A stretch of 64,000 bases of DNA, from assembly GCF_963511525.1 (NCBI RefSeq), contig NZ_CAUPIY010000004.1:140221-204220 (forward strand), written 5' to 3'. Positions within the stretch are counted from its first letter, which is position 1, and each line of letters opens with the position of its first letter. This document shows positions 28,781-36,896 of the stretch, one piece after another. Origin of the DNA: Mobiluncus sp963511525. GTDB lineage: Bacteria; Actinomycetota; Actinomycetes; Actinomycetales; Actinomycetaceae. Under the pieces are notes generated by a model, which saw nothing but the letters and a program-made list of their open reading frames with translations, ran no database searches and had not been told where the DNA came from. The position numbers and the translations under genes are program-made.

Positions 28781-28918
28781 AAGTACCCATATGCTCCTTC
28801 GAGGTCCCCCTCCACCACCGCCCTCGCGTATCTGGGCGAACATGTATGTAAATACGGAAAACTCGGGAAAAGACGGGCGAGAGAATACTGGGATACTCGC
28901 CGGGTTGTGCCTAAAGAT

Positions 28919-28968
28919 GGAGAATAGCCGGGTAGCTGCCATTATTGGCAGCTACCCGGCTATTCTCC
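28919..28968. repeat. 22-bp-stem hairpin, copy 1 of a dispersed element
   Basis: A perfect 22-bp stem (GGAGAATAGCCGGG...) closes an ATTATT loop. The left arm and loop recur at 36777-36832 after hypE, where the right arm has three changes. Identical loops and arms at two unrelated loci point to a mobile or genus-typical terminator element. Confidence 0.85.
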
Positions 28969-29106
28969 CCTTATAATCCACGTGCGCCCCAAAACTGAGG
29001 AAGGTTTCACACCTGAATAGCACTGAATTCAGGTAATACACACCGGAAATTAGGCAGGCGGAGAGGGGAGCGTTGGGGGGCGACTCAGCGAGAGGCTGGG
29101 GGGTGA

Positions 29107-29136
29107 GCGTTTTGCGACAATTGTCGCGCAAAACGC
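29107..29136. repeat. 30-bp palindrome upstream of ychF
   Basis: GCGTTTTGC and GCAAAACGC flank the inner palindrome GACAATTGTC plus a 2-bp GC asymmetry. It lies about 140 bp before ychF. Role unknown. Confidence 0.55.
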
Positions 29137-29273
29137 GAGGGGGCCCTCCCCCTTTCGCCTCTCGCGAGCGCCCCCGAGCGACCGCCCCTCAGCAACGCAA
29201 CCCCAGAAAACCGGATAAGTCGCCCGGGTTTAACCGGTTTAGGGCCGGTTGGAAAACCCACTAAGATTGAAGC

Positions 29274-30359
29274 ATGGCTTTAACTATCGGTATCGCGGGA
29301 CTCCCCAATGTCGGCAAATCCACTATTTTTAATGCCCTCACCAGGGCGAACGTGCTAGCGGCGAACTATCCCTTCGCCACTATTGACCCCAATGTCGGCG
29401 TGGTTCCGCTACCTGACCCGCGGCTACAAGTCCTGTCAGATATGTTCCACTCGGAAAAGATTGTGCCCGCGACCGTGTCATTCGTAGACATCGCCGGCAT
29501 CGTCAAGGGTGCCTCCCAGGGCGAAGGCTTGGGCAACAAGTTCCTGGCCAACATTCGCGAAGCCGACGCGATTTGCCAGGTCACGCGCGCTTTTACCGAT
29601 CCTGACGTGGTTCACGTTGAGGGCAAAATTGACCCGGCCTCCGACATTGAGACGATTTCTACCGAGCTGATTCTGGCTGACCTGCAGACTCTCGAAAACA
29701 CGATTCCCCGCCTACGCAAAGAAGTCAGCGGCAAGAAAACGCCGAAAGAAGTCCTGGCGGAAGCGGAAAAATGCGAGGAATACCTCAACGCTGGCACGGT
29801 ACTCTCTAAGGAAATCGCGTCGGGAAACCTGGACCGCGACATTGTTAAAACTTTTCAACTCATGACCTCAAAGCCCTTTATTTACGTATTTAATATGGAC
29901 TCTGACGGTCTGGCAGACAAAGCGAAACAGGCCGAACTAGCTGCCCTAGTCGCTCCCGCCGAGGCGATTTTCCTGGACGGAGCTTTTGAGGCGGAGCTGG
30001 TGGAGCTCGACGCCGAGGACGCCCGAGAGATGCTGGCGGACGCCGGAATCGAAGAATCCGGCCTGGACAAGTTGGCGCGCGTCGGCTTTGACACGCTAGG
30101 ACTGCAAACCTTCCTGACCGCCGGGGTGAAAGAATCCCGCGCCTGGACCATTCATCAGGGCGACACCGCCCCGCAAGCGGCCGGCGTGATTCACACCGAT
30201 TTTGAACGTGGCTTTATTAAGGCCGACGTGATTTCTTACGATGAACTGGTGGCAATCGGCGACATTCATAAGGCTCGTGAACTGGGCAAAGTCCGCCAGG
30301 AGGGCAAGGACTACGTGATGGCCGACGGCGACGTGGTGGAGTTCAAATTTAACGTCTAA
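29274..30359 (+). CDS. ychF: Obg-family ATPase YchF
   Basis: 361 aa. Ribosome-associated P-loop ATPase implicated in translation and stress control. G1 is GLPNVGKSTIFNAL; the G3 region is DIAGIVKGASQGEGLGNKFL; the fourth motif reads NMDS where GTP-specific enzymes have NKxD, the hallmark of ATP preference. The TGS domain ends KDYVMADGDVVEFKFNV. The final eight codons (30336-30359) recur at 33959-33982 with only synonymous changes, marking this 3' end as an integration site for the island that follows. Confidence 0.97.
   Translation: MALTIGIAGLPNVGKSTIFNALTRANVLAANYPFATIDPNVGVVPLPDPRLQVLSDMFHSEKIVPATVSFVDIAGIVKGASQGEGLGNKFLANIREADAICQVTRAFTDPDVVHVEGKIDPASDIETISTELILADLQTLENTIPRLRKEVSGKKTPKEVLAEAEKCEEYLNAGTVLSKEIASGNLDRDIVKTFQLMTSKPFIYVFNMDSDGLADKAKQAELAALVAPAEAIFLDGAFEAELVELDAEDAREMLADAGIEESGLDKLARVGFDTLGLQTFLTAGVKESRAWTIHQGDTAPQAAGVIHTDFERGFIKADVISYDELVAIGDIHKARELGKVRQEGKDYVMADGDVVEFKFNV
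30336..30359 (+). repeat. Attachment-site-like repeat, left copy (ychF 3' end)
   Basis: The last eight codons of ychF, VEFKFNV plus stop, written GTG GAG TTC AAA TTT AAC then GTC TAA. It matches 33959-33982 at 20 of 24 positions. All four differences are at third codon positions and the encoded residues are identical. Confidence 0.75.
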
Positions 30360-30399
30360 CGCCGGGCGTTGATGGTGCTTTGCGTTATTGGGGGGTAGG

Positions 30400-30795
30400 T
30401 TGAAGCGCGGTCCGTTCGTTCGCCGACGCAGCCGCCGCCGGATTCTCGGCAGCGATTCCGGCCCGAATCTCGGGGACATCCCCATCTGCGATAGCTTGAG
30501 CGAGCTGGACCACGACCACCTAATCTGGTGCACTGATTTTCGTTCGGCCCTCGGTCTATTCCGCCACCTCATGCGCGGCCGCGAAACCGCGGTGAAGAAT
30601 CTGCATCTAGTCGGTTACGACAACTGGACCGGCGAGGGCTCGGCGACGCTGATGGGGGTGGGGCCCTTTGTCAAACACGCTGCCCAGGTAGTCGCGGGCT
30701 GTGTCGATGAGATTCGGCAGCACTCCGAATGGATGTCCGCAGTATCAAGGCCGCTGAACTATTCAAGTTGCGGGACGAAAAGAGTTTCGCAGTGA
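30400..30795 (+). pseudogene. Possible LacI-type regulator fragment
   Basis: The frame includes LIWCTDFRSALGLFRHLMRG, then VKNLHLVGYDNWTG, which resembles the ligand-binding end of LacI/GalR regulators (a 'VGFDD'-like motif after a helix). There is no DNA-binding domain and no convincing start. The following 250 bp (30796-31050) hold another short coding-like tail ending VAEYDPDFTEPDRELE that I cannot assign. Confidence 0.35.
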
Positions 30796-31056
30796 CGCTT
30801 GGTCCCTGAGGAAGTTCGATCCTTCCACGATCTGCGCTGGGGGCGCGGAGCACTCGGGGGCCCTTGACCGGCTGGGGCACGTGTCGGGTGGTGGCTCGCC
30901 CACAACCCCCGTGCCCGCACGCACCGAGAAGGGCCAGGTCGCCGAGTACGATCCCGATTTCACGGAGCCGGACCGTGAACTCGAATGACGTGCCTGGCCC
31001 AAGGCGTGTCCACTCGGCGTGTGGTTTAACCCTTATGAGACTTGCCGGTCACAGCC

Positions 31057-32949
31057 TCAGCGCTTCGCTTGCGCAGCCCGCAGGCCGTTCAAGATCACGA
31101 TCACTTCGGCGACCTCGTGAACCAACACGACGGCGGCCAGGCCCAGCACGCCGCTGATCGCCAGTGGCATCAACACGATGATGATGGCCAGAGATAGCAC
31201 GATGTTCTGGTTGATGATCCTGCTTCCTCGGCGGGCGTGCTGCAACGCCTTCGGGATTAGCCGGAGGTCGTGGCCGGTGAAGGCGACGTCAGCGGACTCG
31301 ATCGCGGCGTCAGAGCCGGTCGCTCCCATCGCTATGCCCACCGTCGCGCCCGCCAGTGCCGGCGCGTCGTTGATGCCGTCGCCGATCATCGCCGTCGGCG
31401 TCTTGGAGGAGAGTTCGGCTACGATGCTTGCCTTGTCCTCCGGGCGCAGCTCGGCGCGCACGTCGTCGATTCCGGCGATTTCAGCCAGCGCCCGGGCGGT
31501 GCGAGTGTTGTCGCCGGTGAGCATGCTCACTTCCACGTCGTTGGCGCGCAGGGTCTGCACGGCTTCGGGCACCTCGGGCCGCAGCTCGTCGCGGACCCCG
31601 ATCGCTCCGGCGAGGGCGTCATCGACGGTGACCAGGACGCAGGTCTGGCCCTCGTACTCCATGCGCTCAACGTCCGCTTTCAGTGGTCCGGCGTCGATCC
31701 ATCGGGGGCTGCCCACCAGCACCCGTCGGCCTTCGACGGTGCCGCCGATGCCATGCCCAGCTTCCTCACTGATGTCCGAGGCGGTGGGCGCTTCGGGCCC
31801 CGCTGCCGCGATCGCCGCGGCGAGGGGGTGCGTCGATTGCTGCTCAACTGCCGCCGCGAAAGTAAGCACCTGCGCCCGATCAAACCTGTCTGCCGGGACC
31901 ACGCCGGTAACCTCGGGCTGGTTGCGGGTGAGGGTTCCGGTCTTGTCCACCGCCAGGTGACGGATGCCGCCGAGCCGCTCGAACGCCGCGCCAGACTTGA
32001 TGACCACGCCGAACTGGCTGGCCGCGCCGATCGCGGCCACGACCGTCAGCGGCACGGAGATTGCCAGCGCGCACGGCGATGCTGCGACCAGGACTACCAG
32101 CGCACGGGTGATCCACGTCTCGGGGTCGCCCAGCAGCGAGCCGATCACGCCGACCAGCACCGCCAGGATCATCACCCCGGGCACTAGGGGTTGGGCAATC
32201 CGGTCGGCGATCCGGGCGCGGTCGCCCTTTTCCGCCTGCGCCTGCTCGACGAGGTCGACGAGTGTGGTCAGCGAGTTGTCCGTTCCAGCTGCGGTCGTCT
32301 GGACTTCCAGCACACCGGCGGAGTTGATCGCTCCCGCGGGCACCTCGTCGCCGGGCGCAACCTCCTCCGGAATGGATTCTCCGGTGATCGCTGAGGTGTC
32401 AAGGCTGGAGCGCCCGGACCGAATGATGCCGTCCGTGGCGATCCGCTCCCCGGGGCGCACGAGCATTAGCTCGCCAACTACGAGGTCCTTCGCTGCGACC
32501 TCGGCCGCTGTGCCGTCGTGTAGCACCGTCGCGGTCTGCGGTACCAACTTCAACAGTGCCCGCAGTCCGCCCTGGGCCCGGTCCATCGCCTTGTCTTCCA
32601 GTGCCTCGGCGATCGAGTACAGGAACGCTAACGCCGCGGCCTCTCCGACGTAACCGAGGATCACCGCGCCGATCGCGCTGATTGTCATCAGCAAGCCAAT
32701 GCCAAGCTTGCGCTTCGTGACAAGGTTCCGGATCGCCCCGGGCGCGAACGTATACGCCCCTAGCAGCAGGCCAACCCAATACAGTACCGTCGCGGGCGCC
32801 TCCAAGTCGGACCAGTCCAGCGCCAGGCCTATGCAGAGGGCTACGCCGGAGAAGATCGGCAGTAGCAACTCGGGGTCCTTCCACCATGGCCGATCGAGAG
32901 CTTCGATCTCCGTGGCGGGTTCGTGTTCGCATCCACATGCTGAACTCAT
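31057..32949 (-). CDS. Heavy-metal-translocating P-type ATPase (P1B)
   Basis: 630 aa from the ATG at 32949, which overlaps the cmtR stop as ATGA. Exports metal ions using ATP. P-type motifs are DKTGTLT (phosphorylated Asp), TGES, MLTGDN and GDGINDAPALA. The membrane metal motif is SPC (VAASPCALAIS) instead of CPC, as in the P1B-4 group (Co/Fe/Zn/Cd). The last-helix motif reads HEVAEVIVILNG, where P1B-4 pumps usually have HEG-x-T. The N-terminus has only a short CGCEHE metal segment and no full HMA domain. Cotranscription with CmtR points to Cd/Pb (or Zn/Co) efflux. Confidence 0.92.
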   Translation of the reverse strand: MSSACGCEHEPATEIEALDRPWWKDPELLLPIFSGVALCIGLALDWSDLEAPATVLYWVGLLLGAYTFAPGAIRNLVTKRKLGIGLLMTISAIGAVILGYVGEAAALAFLYSIAEALEDKAMDRAQGGLRALLKLVPQTATVLHDGTAAEVAAKDLVVGELMLVRPGERIATDGIIRSGRSSLDTSAITGESIPEEVAPGDEVPAGAINSAGVLEVQTTAAGTDNSLTTLVDLVEQAQAEKGDRARIADRIAQPLVPGVMILAVLVGVIGSLLGDPETWITRALVVLVAASPCALAISVPLTVVAAIGAASQFGVVIKSGAAFERLGGIRHLAVDKTGTLTRNQPEVTGVVPADRFDRAQVLTFAAAVEQQSTHPLAAAIAAAGPEAPTASDISEEAGHGIGGTVEGRRVLVGSPRWIDAGPLKADVERMEYEGQTCVLVTVDDALAGAIGVRDELRPEVPEAVQTLRANDVEVSMLTGDNTRTARALAEIAGIDDVRAELRPEDKASIVAELSSKTPTAMIGDGINDAPALAGATVGIAMGATGSDAAIESADVAFTGHDLRLIPKALQHARRGSRIINQNIVLSLAIIIVLMPLAISGVLGLAAVVLVHEVAEVIVILNGLRAAQAKR

Positions 32950-33305
32950 GCGTCCGCTCCTTTCTCGTCGCAGCCGGGCACCAAGCACTCAGGGTCGATG
33001 CACGGGGCGTTTTCGTCGACAGCCAACGTCGCGTTCACCAGTCCGTTGAGCGCTGCCGCGAGCTGCGGATCGGCTATTTCGTAGCGTGTCTTGCGGCCCT
33101 CCGGCTCGGCAACGACGATGCCGCAGTCACGCAGGCAGGTCAGGTGGTTCGAGACGTTCGAGCGGGTTAGGCCCAGGTCGCGCGAAAGTACGGCCGGGTA
33201 GCTCGGGCCGTCTAGTAGGGTCATCAGGATTCTGGAGCGCGTCGGATCCGCCATGGCCCGGCCGAGCCGGTTCATGACGTCGAGGCGTGAAGCAATAGTC
33301 AGCAT
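32946..33305 (-). CDS. cmtR: CmtR-type Cd(II)/Pb(II) sensor repressor
   Basis: 119 aa ArsR/SmtB protein closely resembling mycobacterial CmtR: start MLTIASRLDVMNRLGRAMAD, recognition helix LTRSNVSNHLTCLRDCG, and GRKTRYEIAD. All three CmtR metal ligands are visible: the two Cys in TCLRDC on the DNA-recognition helix and a C-terminal Cys in ENAPCIDPEC. Metal binding by this family releases DNA. It is the first gene of a two-gene unit with the P-type ATPase. Confidence 0.92.
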   Translation of the reverse strand: MLTIASRLDVMNRLGRAMADPTRSRILMTLLDGPSYPAVLSRDLGLTRSNVSNHLTCLRDCGIVVAEPEGRKTRYEIADPQLAAALNGLVNATLAVDENAPCIDPECLVPGCDEKGADA

Positions 33306-33309
33306 GTAC

Positions 33310-33336
33310 TGAACTATACAGCGAGTGCTGAACTAT
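33310..33336. promoter_or_regulatory. Direct repeat upstream of cmtR, possible operator
   Basis: TGAACTAT occurs at 33310-33317 and again at 33329-33336, a 19-bp period, immediately before the cmtR start on its upstream side. This is the expected place for autoregulation by CmtR, but the match to a known operator was not tested. Confidence 0.35.
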
Positions 33337-33387
33337 TTCAAATGGACTGAGCTGAAAGTCACGCGAAGGTCCTGCGACCTGTACGAA

Positions 33388-33712
33388 TTAGTCGATGGGA
33401 GAAGCGATGACTGGTCCTTCGCGGTTCGGCTGCCAACCCAACGCGGGGGCGGCATGAGTGGCGAAGTTGTCCAAAATCTTCACGTCGACGTCCCCCATCC
33501 TGGTGGGGATGGTGATGAGCAGGGTGTCGGCGGATATGACGATGGCGTCAGCTTTTGAGCTGCTCAATGAGCTTGTCCGGCTCGGCTGCGTAGGTGCCAC
33601 CGAAGGTGGTGGAGCCGACATCAAGTAGCGCATCTACCTGGTCGGAGCCGGAGGTCTGCAGGCCGAACCGGACCATGTCGGCGCCGTCGACGATGGGGAA
33701 GAAGGGGCGGGA
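33388..33712 (-). pseudogene. LLM-class flavin-dependent oxidoreductase, 3' fragment with frameshift
   Basis: On the minus strand one frame reads FPIVDGADMVRFGLQTSG, then VDALLDVGSTTFGGTYAAEP and DKLIEQLKS to a stop. The adjacent frame continues at the same point with DAIVISADTLLITIPTRMGD and ends HAAPALGWQPN. Together they resemble the C-terminus of luciferase-like flavin monooxygenases, split by a frameshift near 33555. The 5' part is missing. Confidence 0.55.
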
Positions 33713-33958
33713 CACCGACACGCGGGTTATGCGGATTGTACGAGGCTATGCGGAAACAATAGGAGTTACGGAGCCGGGGCAGAGGGGCCGGATCTCTCCT
33801 AGGCTCAGAGTTTTAAAGGGGTCCAGAGTGCACCCCATATTGTTTCCGCAAAACCTATAAGTGTTTCCGTGCGCCCTATAAGTTCTCTGTGTACTGATGT
33901 AATTACTGTTTCCTGATTGTTGCAGTCTAACGACAAAGTAACTTTGCAACGACATACC
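33713..33958. other. Right end of the island, non-coding
   Basis: Contains the 13-bp inverted repeat at 33749-33761 and 33838-33850, and two copies of CCTATAAGT/CCCTATAAGTT-like sequence (about 33854-33882). No gene seen. Likely scar sequence from mobile DNA. Confidence 0.4.
33749..33850. repeat. 13-bp inverted repeat flanking 76 bp
   Basis: TGCGGAAACAATA (33749-33761) is the exact complement of TATTGTTTCCGCA (33838-33850). The arrangement resembles ends of a miniature transposable element or a transposon scar. No target duplication was identified. Confidence 0.5.
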
Positions 33959-33982
33959 GTCGAGTTCAAGTTCAACGTCTAG
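33959..33982 (+). repeat. Attachment-site-like repeat, right copy (displaced ychF tail)
   Basis: GTC GAG TTC AAG TTC AAC then GTC TAG encodes VEFKFNV-stop, the exact C-terminus of YchF, with no ychF upstream of it. It is 25 bp from the hypD stop. Best explained as the original or donor ychF end displaced by the insertion. Confidence 0.75.
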
Positions 33983-34009
33983 CCGCGCACGAGCCTAATC
34001 CTCGATACC

Positions 34010-35158
34010 CTAGTCCTCTATCACGATGGCGTGGGCGGTTTCCCGGTCGATACGACCGAAGTTATAGAACGCGGCACAGGCCCCTTCGGGGGAAACCATG
34101 CAGGTCCCGATGGGTTTTTCGGGCGAACATGCGGTGCCGAACACTTTGCATTCCCAAGGTTTAATCCGCCCGGTCAACACGGAACCGCATTCGCAGGCCG
34201 GCGGGTCAGGCACCCGCTGGCCGGGAACGTCAAACAGCCGCTCGGCGTCCCAGGCGGCAAACTCCTCAGAAATCCCCATGCCGGAATACGGCATCCACCC
34301 CAAGCCGCGCCACTCGAACGTGTCGCGGGTAGCAAACACGCGATCCAGCAACCGCAAAGCGGCCGGATTCCCGCCTTCGCGCACGACTCGGGAATACTGG
34401 TTTTCTACCCGAGCCTCGCCGCGGTCTACCGCCCCGCTGGTGTACTGGTCGATGAGCATCGCCACGGACTGCAAGATATCCAACGGCTCGAAACCGGTCA
34501 CGACCACGGGTTTGTTGTATTCCTTGGGCAGGAATTTGAACGCGTCAGACCCCACCACGGTCGCCACGTGACCCGGCCCGATGAACCCATCAATCCGCGT
34601 CTCATCAGCCCCGACAATAGCTCGCAAGGGCGGCTCAATTTTGACGTGGTTGGAAAACACGGAAAAGTTCCGCACCTGTTGTTTCTGGGCTGCCACCAGG
34701 GTCACGGCGGTGGAAGGCGCGGTCGTTTCAAACCCGATAGCAAAGAAAACAACCTGTTTATCCGGGTTTTCTTTGGCGATTTTCAGGGCATCCAACGGGG
34801 AATACACGAACCGCACATCACAACCGCGCGCGCGAGCCTGCAACAAGGACCCTTGTGAACCGGGAACCCGCATCATGTCCCCGAAAGTCGTCAAAATCAC
34901 GTCTGGCTGATTCGCCAGCCACAGCGCATCGTCCACCCGTCCCATCGGAATAACGCAGACCGGACAGCCGGGACCGTGAATAAACTGGACGTTTTCCGGC
35001 AGTAAATGCTCCAACCCGTGGCGGTAAATCGTGTGGGTGTGGCCGCCGCAAATCTCCATAAACGCCAGCGGGCGTTCAAAATGGGCGGCCTCAGCGTTGA
35101 TGCGCCCTACCAGTTTCCGGGCGAACTCGGGGTCGCGAAATTCGTCAACGTACTTCAT
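34010..35158 (-). CDS. hypD: Hydrogenase maturation factor HypD
   Basis: 382 aa. With HypC it forms the scaffold on which the Fe(CN)2CO group of [NiFe] hydrogenase is assembled. Conserved motifs: FMEICGGHTHTIYRHG, HGPGCPVCVIP, FAIGFETTAPSTA and GPGHVATVVGS. The C-terminal [4Fe-4S] cluster region has CECGSVLTG, ECKVFGTACSP and GTCMVSPEGACAAF. Length is normal. On the minus strand after hypC. Confidence 0.96.
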   Translation of the reverse strand: MKYVDEFRDPEFARKLVGRINAEAAHFERPLAFMEICGGHTHTIYRHGLEHLLPENVQFIHGPGCPVCVIPMGRVDDALWLANQPDVILTTFGDMMRVPGSQGSLLQARARGCDVRFVYSPLDALKIAKENPDKQVVFFAIGFETTAPSTAVTLVAAQKQQVRNFSVFSNHVKIEPPLRAIVGADETRIDGFIGPGHVATVVGSDAFKFLPKEYNKPVVVTGFEPLDILQSVAMLIDQYTSGAVDRGEARVENQYSRVVREGGNPAALRLLDRVFATRDTFEWRGLGWMPYSGMGISEEFAAWDAERLFDVPGQRVPDPPACECGSVLTGRIKPWECKVFGTACSPEKPIGTCMVSPEGACAAFYNFGRIDRETAHAIVIED

Positions 35159-35223
35159 CTCGTGATTACTCTCTTCTCGACAGATTCCTCGACAGACTTC
35201 CGTGCGGGCGCTGGTGAGCTGCC

Positions 35224-35493
35224 CTAATCCGCTGAAGTCGTCTTAAACTGTTCCAGTTCGCTCTCAAACTGGCCCAGTTTCTTAATTTGATCCAGGGTGG
35301 TGGCGGCTTCCGCTGCGTCAATCTTGGACATGGCGAAACCGACGTGCACCAGCACCCAATCGCCGACCTTGACGTCCTCGTCCATCAGCAAATCCGTGGA
35401 AATCATCCGTTCCACCCCGGACAGCGACACTTTCGCCCGTCCGCTTTCCGCCTCGTCAAATGCCACAATTTCGGCAGGCACTCCTAAACACAT
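35224..35493 (-). CDS. hypC: Hydrogenase maturation chaperone HypC (copy 1)
   Basis: 89 aa, starting MCLGVPAEIVAF, so that Cys2 becomes the essential N-terminal Cys. GGGGAG precedes this ATG; a reading six codons longer would bury the Cys and is rejected. Carries the Fe(CN)2CO group between HypD and the large subunit. The motif VKVGDWVLVHVGFAMSKID is typical. An extra C-terminal tail (ESELEQFKTTSAD) is unconserved. Upstream of hypD, 65 bp apart. Confidence 0.95.
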   Translation of the reverse strand: MCLGVPAEIVAFDEAESGRAKVSLSGVERMISTDLLMDEDVKVGDWVLVHVGFAMSKIDAAEAATTLDQIKKLGQFESELEQFKTTSAD

Positions 35494-35554
35494 GGGCTGC
35501 TCCCCTTCCATAGACCTTTCCAGGTTACTTGCATTTCCCCAGTCCGTCCAAAAG

Positions 35555-36724
35555 ATGAAAAAAGTGAGTCGTTTGTGCGATTATCAATGTGTGGATCCGA
35601 AAAACCGCCTGAACGAAGATGAACTGCAAGTGAACTCGAATATCGCGCGGGTACGCCGCCGCGGAATGCAGCTGAAAGACGACTATGTGACGCTTTCTCA
35701 CGGGGCGGGGGGGAAGGCTTCAGCAGCCCTGGTCGAACAGGTTTTCGTTTCCGGTTACGGCAACGAGGTGCTCGAGGAACTGACCGATGCCGGGGTGCTT
35801 CCCCTAGCGGAACTGCTCACGGGTTTGACCGGGGAGGGCACAAGCCCGGTGGGCGGCAAACTCGCGATGTCTACCGATTCCTACGTGGTCAATCCGCTGG
35901 TTTTCCCCGGCGGCTCCATCGGGGAACTGGCGGTGAACGGGACAGTCAACGACCTGGCAGTCAGCGGGGCTATTCCGAAAGTTATCAGCGCCGGTTTCAT
36001 CCTGGAAGAGGGCCTGCCCATCGCGGATTTGCGCCGGGAAGTCCAGGCGATGCGCGACGCCGCCGAGGCGGCGGGAGTGCGGATTATCACCGGCGACACC
36101 AAGGTCGTGCCCCAGGGTAGCGGCGACAAACTGTTCATCAACACGGCCGGGGTCGGGATTGTGCCGGCCGGCAGGGAACTGGGCGCCAGCAAAGTGCAGC
36201 GCGGGGACCGTTTGATTGTGTCCGGCGCGATTGCTGACCACGGTATGTCGGTCATGATGGCGCGGGGCGACCTGGCTATTCAGGCTCCTATTGAATCTGA
36301 CACGAGGGCGGTTAATCACCTGGTCGAAGCCCTGATGGAGGCCGTCCCGGAAACCCGCTGGATGCGTGACGCGACCCGCGGCGGCTTGGGAACGGTGTTG
36401 AATGAGCTGGCGATCGCGACCGGCTGGGGTATCGCCGTCGAGGATGAAGCTGTGCCGGTGCACGAGATGACTCGTGGCGCATGCGACATGTTGGGGATTG
36501 ACCCGATTTATGTCGCTAACGAGGGCATGTTTGTGGCGGTGGTTCCGGCTGACCAGGCCGATGCGGCCGTGGCGGCGCTGCGGAAACTGCCCGGCGGCGA
36601 GGAAGCGGCGAATATCGGTCGGGTCGTGGCCAAACCGGAGTCCTCGGTCGTGATGGTAACCGCGTTTTCTGGCACCCGCATGATAGATATGCTGGTCGGC
36701 GACCCGCTGCCGCGGATTTGCTGA
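35555..36724 (+). CDS. hypE: Carbamoyl dehydratase HypE
   Basis: 389 aa from the ATG at 35555; an internal ATG at 35666, just before QLKDDYVTLSHGAGGK, is the main alternative because no strong ribosome site marks either. Dehydrates the carbamoyl group received from HypF to a thiocyanate, supplying cyanide ligands. Motifs: LSHGAGGKASAALVEQ, MSTDSYVVNPLVFPGG, NDLAVSGA and GDTKVV. The C-terminus ends PRIC, whose Cys carries the cyano group. It diverges from hypCD with about 60 bp between the starts. Confidence 0.95.
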   Translation: MKKVSRLCDYQCVDPKNRLNEDELQVNSNIARVRRRGMQLKDDYVTLSHGAGGKASAALVEQVFVSGYGNEVLEELTDAGVLPLAELLTGLTGEGTSPVGGKLAMSTDSYVVNPLVFPGGSIGELAVNGTVNDLAVSGAIPKVISAGFILEEGLPIADLRREVQAMRDAAEAAGVRIITGDTKVVPQGSGDKLFINTAGVGIVPAGRELGASKVQRGDRLIVSGAIADHGMSVMMARGDLAIQAPIESDTRAVNHLVEALMEAVPETRWMRDATRGGLGTVLNELAIATGWGIAVEDEAVPVHEMTRGACDMLGIDPIYVANEGMFVAVVPADQADAAVAALRKLPGGEEAANIGRVVAKPESSVVMVTAFSGTRMIDMLVGDPLPRIC

Positions 36725-36776
36725 CTTAAAAAGCCTGCGAGAATCTCGGTATATATACACCCGGATTGTATTTATA

Positions 36777-36832
36777 GGGGGAGAATAGCCGGGTAGCTGC
36801 CATTATTGGCAGCAATCGGGCTATTCTCCCCC
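36777..36832. terminator. Hairpin terminator after hypE, copy 2 of the dispersed element
   Basis: Same left arm and ATTATT loop as 28919-28968, with stem extended by G/C pairs (GGGGGAGAATAGCC with GGCTATTCTCCCCC) and three mismatches in the right arm. A TTT follows. Located between the ends of convergent hypE and hypF, so probably a bidirectional terminator. Confidence 0.8.
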
Positions 36833-36896
36833 TTTAAGCCCCACTCGCCCGGTAGCATCGGCGAGATTACCAGAGTTGGCGCCGCAGAAACGCCCC

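Larger units (their letters stand above)
28524..29273. other. Hairpin-rich non-coding region between ispH and ychF
   Basis: 750 bp with no credible gene. It contains at least five separate palindromes: 28641-28674, 28702-28732, 28762-28780, 28919-28968 and 29107-29136. The remainder includes a GC-rich stretch with runs of G and C (29137-29160). Open frames here have no ribosome sites and biased composition. Confidence 0.7.
30360..33982. mobile_element. Decayed metal-resistance island inserted at the ychF 3' end
   Basis: About 3.6 kb bounded by the two ychF-tail copies. It contains a LacI-like fragment, a heavy-metal P-type ATPase, cmtR, a frameshifted flavin-oxidoreductase fragment and a 13-bp inverted repeat. 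By eye the ATPase/cmtR part is richer in GC than the flanks, and its neighbours are all broken genes. No integrase or transposase is present, so it would be a fossil or non-autonomous element. The boundary interpretation is inference from the duplicated gene end. Confidence 0.65.

Noticed and set aside
28542..28976. 144-codon frame after ispH
   Set aside because: Runs through several hairpins, lacks a ribosome site and has low-complexity Pro/Arg composition.
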